In this document: positions 52,625-58,015 of the stretch, one piece after another | Position numbering within the stretch: position 1 is the first letter of the stretch | Layout of the letters: each line of letters opens with the position of its first letter | Notes under the pieces: generated by a model | What the model saw: only the letters and a program-made list of their open reading frames with translations | Told to the model about the DNA's origin: nothing | The model's database searches: none | DNA from: Rhodothermales bacterium | GTDB taxonomy: Bacteria; Bacteroidota; Rhodothermia; Rhodothermales; Bin80 | NCBI GenBank assembly: GCA_028278205.1 | Contig: JANQES010000080.1 | Coordinates: 1-58,015, forward strand | Length of the DNA: 58,015 bases | Direction of reading: 5' to 3' | Translations under genes and position numbers: made by a program

Positions 52625-54412
52625 TTATTCTTCTTCACCGCTGCTGGAGCCGTCGTAGCTGCCTTCCTGATAGTTGGTATAGGACTCGTCCTGCGTAACG
52701 ACGACCCGCGTCTTGCCGGCAATCGTATCGAGCGTCTGGCCCAGCTTGGCCAACGCCTCGGCGCTATACCGTACTTCGCTGTTGCTATGCATTTGAAACT
52801 CGATGCGGCTCGTGCCGGCGATGCCCCCTGTACAGCCTGACGTGGGATCCGCACTCGTCATCGTCACGAGCACCACCAGGTCCTGCATGTCGTGGGCCGA
52901 GCTGGAAGGATCGTTCATACCCAATTCGAAGAGATAAATCCCATCGCCGTTTTCCATGGTCATCTCGTCAGCCCCCGTGTCGATGTACTCCGAGACGAAG
53001 TCTTCGACCGAGTACTGCCCCAGGTAACCGCCGACACTGGGCACCGGATCACCATCACGCAACACCGCCAGTTGATCGTCTACGGTGTTGTTGTTTTTCG
53101 TCATATGTTTCTTCCAGTGCCAGCTTTGACTGCCGCTGTACCAGGACTTTTTCTTGATCCACGAGCGCCCGCCGACACGAACGTGCGTGTCCGCCGGAAA
53201 CGTGCCCGTAGGCTCCCAGACGTAGGTCGTGCCGCTGTTGCCCGTGTTGACGTTGCCCAGGATGGGGTTGCCCCAACTGCCGAAGGGTGTGTAGTTGGCG
53301 CCGTTGATGCGGATCCTGACGGTAACGGGCATGTCGTAGCTGCCGCCGGCACTGATGGCCGCGCCGAGCACGGTGAACTTCAGACGCACCTCTTCCTGCG
53401 AGACCATTTCATTGCCGTCGATCTCAAAGTCGCCGGCGCAGTCGCCCGGCGTGCCGCCCCCGTCGACGCTGTAACTGACCAGGCTCCCGTGGACCTCCGT
53501 GTCGGGGCCGAGATCGATCCTGAGCGTATCAATGTTCTGCTTGCGCACGAGCACCAGGCCCTCCCAATCGAAGTTACCCCCCACGACGTTGAAGTCGCCA
53601 TCTTCGACGATGATTACGCCGTGGCCGCTGACCGAATAGTTGACCGTCAGCCCCCCCAGCGCGCGGATGATCTTCGGGTTGTCTGCGCTCGAACTGGAGG
53701 CCGCTGCCAGGATCTGAGACTGGGCGCTCCCCGCCCCACCCTGCCCTTCATCGACCAGGGTGTAGGGCTTGGTCAACGCTTCCTGGTAGATGGTTTCATA
53801 AAAGGTCTCGTCAAAACCACCCTCGACGCTGGGGTTGTTAGCTGCACCGTCTTCATTGCCCACGCCGAAGACGCGCGAGGCCAGGAATTCATTGGCGACA
53901 TCAACCTTGTGGATGTCGTCAGTGATAATGCCTGGGATAGGCCGCAGGAAACCGCCGCCGGCGCCCCGTGAAGGCGCGCGCCCGTCGAGACCTGAAACGG
54001 TGTATTGCGAGCCGAACCCTTCAGCAGCGACCTCGTCGTCGCTCAGGGCAATGGCGCCGGGAAAGGGCACGGCGAAGATCACATTCGAAGAGACGACGTG
54101 ATCGACGCCGGCAAATTCACCATTGACCGCGATGTCGAGATCACCGTAGATGTTCTCGCTGACGGTGTTGTTATAGGTGCCGCCGAGCATCTGCCCCTCC
54201 GGCCACGAACCGACGGCATCCATTTTCTGGCGTCTGACGGCGCTGAGGATCTCGTTATAGCCGGACTGAGCGATGTCCTTCGCGATGCCGGTGGCTTGAT
54301 ACTCGCTCTGTTCAGCCTGCGATTCGAAGGCGCTTTGCTTACCCCCGAACAACAAGGCGGTGGCCCCGATCATGGCCGAGGCGATTAAGAGAAAAACGGC
54401 TTTGCCTATCAT
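52625..54412 (-). CDS. Giant PilX-like pilus protein C
   Basis: A 595-residue paralogue of the proteins at 10142 and 12919. It starts MIGKAVFLLIASAMIGATAL, then 'YQATGIAKDIAQSGYNEIL'. The body keeps the family landmarks ('YTVSGLDGRAPSRG', 'PIPGIITDDIH', 'MPVTVRIRINGANYTPFGSW', 'GNVNTGNSGTTYVWEP'). Unlike the other two it has no Cys/His GHGD tail; it ends in an acidic 'SSGEEE'. It is the last gene of the second V-W-X trio. It probably forms an alternative pilus tip. Confidence 0.7.
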   Translation of the reverse strand: MIGKAVFLLIASAMIGATALLFGGKQSAFESQAEQSEYQATGIAKDIAQSGYNEILSAVRRQKMDAVGSWPEGQMLGGTYNNTVSENIYGDLDIAVNGEFAGVDHVVSSNVIFAVPFPGAIALSDDEVAAEGFGSQYTVSGLDGRAPSRGAGGGFLRPIPGIITDDIHKVDVANEFLASRVFGVGNEDGAANNPSVEGGFDETFYETIYQEALTKPYTLVDEGQGGAGSAQSQILAAASSSSADNPKIIRALGGLTVNYSVSGHGVIIVEDGDFNVVGGNFDWEGLVLVRKQNIDTLRIDLGPDTEVHGSLVSYSVDGGGTPGDCAGDFEIDGNEMVSQEEVRLKFTVLGAAISAGGSYDMPVTVRIRINGANYTPFGSWGNPILGNVNTGNSGTTYVWEPTGTFPADTHVRVGGRSWIKKKSWYSGSQSWHWKKHMTKNNNTVDDQLAVLRDGDPVPSVGGYLGQYSVEDFVSEYIDTGADEMTMENGDGIYLFELGMNDPSSSAHDMQDLVVLVTMTSADPTSGCTGGIAGTSRIEFQMHSNSEVRYSAEALAKLGQTLDTIAGKTRVVVTQDESYTNYQEGSYDGSSSGEEE

Positions 54413-54489
54413 GGCGGTATCTCGTGGTGTGGCTAAGAGTTTTGTTCGATGAAAGCGGGTAGCCTGGGTGAGTGTGTACCCGAAGGCTA

Positions 54490-55119
54490 TCAGCCGCCCT
54501 GGTAGTCGCGGAGGTTGGAAGGACTGATCGTGATGCTCCAGCGCAATCGGCGGAAGTTTTTCATCATCTCGCCCATTTGGGATTCCGGAAGCACCAGATT
54601 CTCCAACCAGACCCGGATACGGCGTGCATCCTCTTTGTCTACGGTGCTGTTGTTCTCACCAAGGAGATCAACGTAGAACCGGGAGATCGTCGGTGGACTG
54701 CCTCCGAGGGGTATCCAGGACCCGCCGCCTGTGCGTTCGAAGCGCTGAAGTTCGTAGAGCGGCACGACTTCTTGGCCGAGCCGCGCGGTATCGGCGGCGA
54801 CGAGGTCGTAGCGCACCTCGACCTGACTGGCAACCGAGCCTACCGAGTCTCGCCCAATGCCCCAGAAAACGAATGAATCGAGCAGGCCATCTTCCTGGAC
54901 GGTGTGCTCGGTGATAGCGGTTTGGTCGGGCGTGATGTTAAAGCCGACGTTGCCCAGATCTCCCTCAATCATGTCAGCCAGTTCGAGCGTTTGCTTCTTG
55001 CCCGCATAGAGCATCACACTACCGACAGAGGTTTGCTGAGCACGCTGCTGCACCGTGAAGCCCATCAATATGATGACGGCGCTGACGATGACAGCCACGA
55101 TTCGGTCGATAAGAACCAT
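54490..55119 (-). CDS. PilW-like minor pilin 2
   Basis: A 209-residue paralogue of the protein at 14995. The N-terminus MVLIDRIVAVIVSAVIILMG is a membrane helix without a prepilin leader. It is followed by 'QTLELADMIEGDLGNVGFN', equivalent to the ERDLxxAGF region. 'FVFWGIGRDSVG' and 'PLYELQRFERTGGGSWIPLG' are shared with the other copy. A good ribosome site (AAAGGAGAG) precedes the ATG. It is the middle gene of the trio. Confidence 0.7.
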   Translation of the reverse strand: MVLIDRIVAVIVSAVIILMGFTVQQRAQQTSVGSVMLYAGKKQTLELADMIEGDLGNVGFNITPDQTAITEHTVQEDGLLDSFVFWGIGRDSVGSVASQVEVRYDLVAADTARLGQEVVPLYELQRFERTGGGSWIPLGGSPPTISRFYVDLLGENNSTVDKEDARRIRVWLENLVLPESQMGEMMKNFRRLRWSITISPSNLRDYQGG

Positions 55120-55160
55120 TGAGGACTCTCCTTTGGTCTAAGTGGTTCACCTGAGCCGGT

Positions 55161-55709
55161 TTAGTTATTCCACTGGGGCGAGAACCGACGGGTCTTAATC
55201 ACCGGCTGGCGCAAGTACGGCTCTGCTCCATTGAGCGGCACCTGCTCGATCATCAACGTCACCTCCTTCGTCCACGTCGGAGTGCTGCTGACTTCGCCAT
55301 CGGCATCGACGTACGTCACCACAGCCTGGATCGAAAACGGAAGGCCCGAAAGCACGGTGTCTTCCGTAGCCGGATCGACCGGGAAGTAATCGATCTGGGG
55401 TTGCATGTGGTTGAAGAACTCCAGGGCGGTCTCGGTCTCGTCGAAGGGGCTGGCGCCCGTGGGGAACTGGCCGGGGGGTGTCAGTTGGTTGACGTTGAGG
55501 TTATCGAGCGAGACGGTGCCGTCGCTGATGCGCGCGTCGAAGGGTTTCGAGGCGATGTACTGCATGGTCTGCGCGGCAATGGCGTTGGCCATGATCTCGT
55601 ACTCGACGTGGGCGGCTTCACGTTGCAGTTCGACGACACTCCTGTTCTGGTTGAGCGAGAAGAACATCATCAGCATCAGGGCCAGGAAGGACATCATCGT
55701 TTCGTTCAT
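55161..55709 (-). CDS. PilV-like minor pilin 2
   Basis: A 182-residue paralogue of the protein at 15637. I chose the ATG at 55707-55709, which gives MNETMMSFLALMLMMFFSLN, the exact counterpart of the other copy's start. A longer frame adds 47 residues without sense. It keeps 'YEIMANAIAAQTMQYIASKP' and 'TPTWTKEVTLMIEQVPLNG'. It is the first gene of the second trio and diverges from the second DUF1800 gene across a 464-bp gap. Confidence 0.68.
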   Translation of the reverse strand: MNETMMSFLALMLMMFFSLNQNRSVVELQREAAHVEYEIMANAIAAQTMQYIASKPFDARISDGTVSLDNLNVNQLTPPGQFPTGASPFDETETALEFFNHMQPQIDYFPVDPATEDTVLSGLPFSIQAVVTYVDADGEVSSTPTWTKEVTLMIEQVPLNGAEPYLRQPVIKTRRFSPQWNN

Positions 55710-55922
55710 ATCAACAGACCGTCTTTTGGTGGTCAGGTGCAGAGGGCGGATGACGCTGGGGGAAACGCAACAATTCGTATAGGCAAGACATGTGCCCGAT
55801 GTCTTCAATAGTGGAATTTTTTTCCGCTTGATGAGGAAAAATGTGCCCAAACAGGTACGATAACAGGAATAGACCCCTTAACGTGTTCATATTGAGCAAC
55901 ACCGTTTGGGCTCTAAAACTGC

Positions 55923-55957
55923 TACGATACGTAACACTTTAGGGTAGAAAGGAAACC
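55923..55957. promoter_or_regulatory. Dyad and shared element before the second DUF1800 gene
   Basis: The gap 55710-56173 separates the divergent pilin-like trio and DUF1800 gene. It holds the dyad TACG-ATA-CGTA (55923-55933) followed by GGGTAGAAAGGAAACC (55942-55957). The latter matches 46695-46710 at 15 of 16 bases, also upstream of a DUF1800 gene and on the same strand. A further dyad, AAGACAT/ATGTCTT, lies at 55786-55806. TTGACA at 55988 has no matching -10 box. Confidence 0.45.
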
Positions 55958-56173
55958 TCTTCTGGCCTTAGAATAACCTGAACTCGCTTGACAATTCGTA
56001 TCATTTGTGCTGTCTTTTTTGGTTATCAGTAACGGGACATATAAGAAGATATCTCCACCCTCTGGGCATTTCGCACCTGGCTGGTGTACTATCACCATAC
56101 TCCATTTTACCCTGCGTCTCTCAATCCTGGTTCGTTATCTTCGTAATCGACAACCGTCCGTACAGAGACGATC

Positions 56174-57751
56174 ATGAACCGCAGGTCTTCGCCCGGACAT
56201 CTGGCTACGCTCTCTGAGCCGGCTCCGCTGTCTATCAGCGCCGGGTTGGAGGCCTACGCCGAACCGCTGGATGCGCTCCACGCCGCCCATCTGCTTCGCC
56301 GCGCGGGCTTCGGCGTCCCCTCGGATGCGCTGGCGGCCAGCATCGGGCAACAGGCGGCCTTTGTGGTTGGTGAACTCGTGGAGGAGGCGCGTATCGCCGC
56401 GATGCCCCCCAAACCCGACTGGGCCGACGAAGCCCCGCCACCGCGAAGCGCGCCGGCTTCCGAACGCGAACGCTACAACCGCAACAACACGGGCTGGCGC
56501 AACGAGTGGTCGAGCATCTGGTTTACCGAAATGCACCGCCTCGGCTTACGCGAGCGGATGACGTTGTTCTGGCACAACCACTTCGCCACCGAATACCGCG
56601 TCTACAACCTCGCGGTCTATGCCTATCGCCAGACGACGACGTTGCGCCGGCACGCGCTCGGCAACGTCAAAGATCTCGTACGGGATGTCGGGCTTGAACC
56701 GGCGATGCTGCTCTATCTCAACGGCGCGCAAAACGTTGTGGGTGCGCCTAACGAGAACTACGCCCGCGAGTTGCTCGAACTCTTCACCATGGGCCCGTTC
56801 GACCAATACGGCAATGAGAACTACACCCAGACGGACATCGAAGAGATCGCCCGCGCGCTCACCGGATGGCGGGTCAATCGGAACCTGCTCACCGTAGTGT
56901 TCCGAACGGGCCGCTTCGACTTCGGCGATAAGACCATCTTCGGGCGTACGGGCCGCTGGGGCTACAACGATGTCATCGACATCCTCTTCGAAGAACGCGC
57001 TGAGCAGATCGCTGCCTTCATCGCGCGCAAGCTGTATCGGGAGTTTGTCTACGCCGCGCCCGACGACGCCGTCGTCGCAGATCTGGCGCAGGTTTTTCTG
57101 GATAACGACTTCGAGATCGCGCCGGTAGTGAGCGCCTTGCTCAGCAGCGCTCATTTCTTCGACGAGCAGGTCATCGGGGCACGCATCATCAGCCCCGTCG
57201 AGATGATCGTGGGCCTGATGCGCGATCTCGACGCCGCCGCTGTACCGGCCGTTATGGGCCGATTGCGGCGATTCTCGTCGCGCCTGGGGCAGGCCCTTTT
57301 CAACCCGCCCAACGTAGCCGGGTGGCCCGGCCATCGCACCTGGCTCACGACGACCACGCTGACGGAACGATGGCGGGTGGCCGAGCAGTTGATGAACCGG
57401 CTCACCAACGACGGCGCCCTCGACCTGCCTGCCCTGGCTGAGAAGCTCCACGACCCGAACGATGTCTTTGCCACCTTTAACCTGCCCGTCGCCCTGGCCG
57501 AGCGTCTGCTACCGGTCTCCCTCGACCTGCTCGATCTCTCAACCGACGGCCTGGAGTTCACCGGTGATCTGGTCAACCGTCCCATCCCCCGCGTCGTGCA
57601 AAACGGACCGGCGCACGTGCGCAATCTGGCGAAGCTTTTCCTGGGCGGCCTCCCCTGGTATGAATGGCACCTGGGCCGGCCCAACGCCGCCGCCGTCCTA
57701 CGACGCTACATCATCACCCTGACGAACCTGCCCGAATTTCAGTTGACGTGA
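56174..57751 (+). CDS. DUF1800 family protein 2
   Basis: A 525-residue paralogue of the protein at 46861, with the same motifs: 'AAHLLRRAGFGVPSDALAA', 'MTLFWHNHFATEYRVYN', 'NENYARELLELFTMGPFDQ', 'EIARALTGWRV' and 'ALFNPPNVAGWPGHRTWLTT'. It ends 'YIITLTNLPEFQLT', like the first copy (LIQLPEYQLT). A DUF1501 partner is expected downstream, beyond or at the window edge. It diverges from the second pilin-like trio. Confidence 0.88.
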   Translation: MNRRSSPGHLATLSEPAPLSISAGLEAYAEPLDALHAAHLLRRAGFGVPSDALAASIGQQAAFVVGELVEEARIAAMPPKPDWADEAPPPRSAPASERERYNRNNTGWRNEWSSIWFTEMHRLGLRERMTLFWHNHFATEYRVYNLAVYAYRQTTTLRRHALGNVKDLVRDVGLEPAMLLYLNGAQNVVGAPNENYARELLELFTMGPFDQYGNENYTQTDIEEIARALTGWRVNRNLLTVVFRTGRFDFGDKTIFGRTGRWGYNDVIDILFEERAEQIAAFIARKLYREFVYAAPDDAVVADLAQVFLDNDFEIAPVVSALLSSAHFFDEQVIGARIISPVEMIVGLMRDLDAAAVPAVMGRLRRFSSRLGQALFNPPNVAGWPGHRTWLTTTTLTERWRVAEQLMNRLTNDGALDLPALAEKLHDPNDVFATFNLPVALAERLLPVSLDLLDLSTDGLEFTGDLVNRPIPRVVQNGPAHVRNLAKLFLGGLPWYEWHLGRPNAAAVLRRYIITLTNLPEFQLT

Positions 57752-57760
57752 GGGGGTTTG

Positions 57761-57831
57761 GTGTTATCGTGTTTGAGTGTTTGAGTTGGAAAAGTACTAA
57801 AACACTATAACACCAAAACACTATAACACCC
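57761..57831. repeat. GTGTTATAGTGTT-word inverted repeat, copy 2
   Basis: The left arm, GTGTTATCGTGTTTGAGTG (from about 57761), pairs with the right arm AAAACACTATAACACC, present twice (57798-57831). It is the same word family as 37019-37111. Confidence 0.85.
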
Positions 57832-57900
57832 ATTAAGCTCACCCCCGCCGGGACGATACCCGGAGAATAGCCCGTGACGAAATTGTGACACATTTTCGAT

Positions 57901-57929
57901 GCAATCGCGATGGGTCATAGGGCAATCGC
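57901..57929. promoter_or_regulatory. GCAATCGC direct repeats
   Basis: GCAATCGC occurs at 57901-57908 and 57922-57929, 21 bp apart (two helical turns). The repeats lie 60-88 nt upstream of a possible start codon at 57989. It may be an operator. No promoter boxes are clear. Confidence 0.3.
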
Positions 57930-57988
57930 ATCTAAATGAGGTTATTTTGGGGTACCACGTTTCTGGTTTCAACCCAACCTCGTTTGCC

Positions 57989-58015
57989 ATGCCCGATGCG
58001 ATCTCTGCCTCGATC
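57989..58015 (+). CDS. Possible start of the next gene, cut by the window end
   Basis: An ATG at 57989 opens a frame (MPDAISASI) to the window edge. By analogy with the 46861/48521 pair a DUF1501 gene is expected here. Nine codons cannot prove it, and no strong ribosome site precedes it. Confidence 0.25.

Noticed and set aside
55988..56016. TTGACA promoter before the second DUF1800 gene
   Set aside because: No -10 hexamer lies 16-18 nt downstream, and this group of bacteria generally uses other promoter patterns.

Overview
The window is GC-rich chromosomal DNA from a Gram-negative bacterium of the Bacteroidota/Rhodothermota side of the FCB group, most like the Rhodothermales. The signs are two OmpH/Skp-like genes beside bamA, a C-terminal domain of the type IX secretion (T9SS) kind on a DUF1501 protein, DUF1800/DUF1501 pairs, many lipoproteins and weak ribosome binding sites. 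I see no tRNA, rRNA, CRISPR array, phage or transposase.

Layout. 154-2450: a sugar-isomerase-like gene and a degenerate M28 peptidase-like lipoprotein, both minus. 2736-3575: an unknown membrane protein. 3919-23351: a minus-strand block of about 19 kb encoding a type IV pilus (T4P)-like machine. In transcription order it holds two short pilin-like proteins, PilC, PilB, a PilV/PilW/PilX-like trio, a second very large PilX-like protein, a PilT-like ATPase, a PilM-PilN fusion, a PilO-PilP-like fusion and a short secretin. 24032-29788: DUF4342, threonine-dehydratase-like enzyme, LTA-synthase-like sulfatase, SurE and PanB. 30021-38323: envelope and isoprenoid genes (two OmpH-like, BamA, a small lipoprotein, UppS, RseP, Dxr). 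38730-45435: TPR protein, an 'asparagine synthetase B'-type unknown, acyl-CoA thioesterase, RmlD-like reductase, SerS. 45776-58015: a lipoprotein, a DUF1800/DUF1501 pair, two WG-repeat lipoproteins, a second PilX/PilW/PilV-like trio paralogous to the first, a second DUF1800 gene, and possibly the first codons of its partner.

The most interesting system is the T4P-like machine. Its pilin-like proteins lack the usual charged prepilin leader and Glu5; the two best candidates start MGQQQ and run straight into a hydrophobic helix. Its inner-membrane platform is built from fused proteins, its retraction-type ATPase has lost the acidic pair of the Asp box, and its minor-pilin trio is duplicated about 37 kb away beside DUF1800. 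Two of its transcription units share a leader with four conserved blocks, which suggests common control. No prepilin peptidase lies in the window.

A second theme is the intergenic DNA. Most larger gaps hold a long imperfect inverted repeat whose arms are short words repeated in tandem. The word differs from gap to gap, repeats are nested inside repeats, and several supply the start or stop codons of the neighbouring genes.
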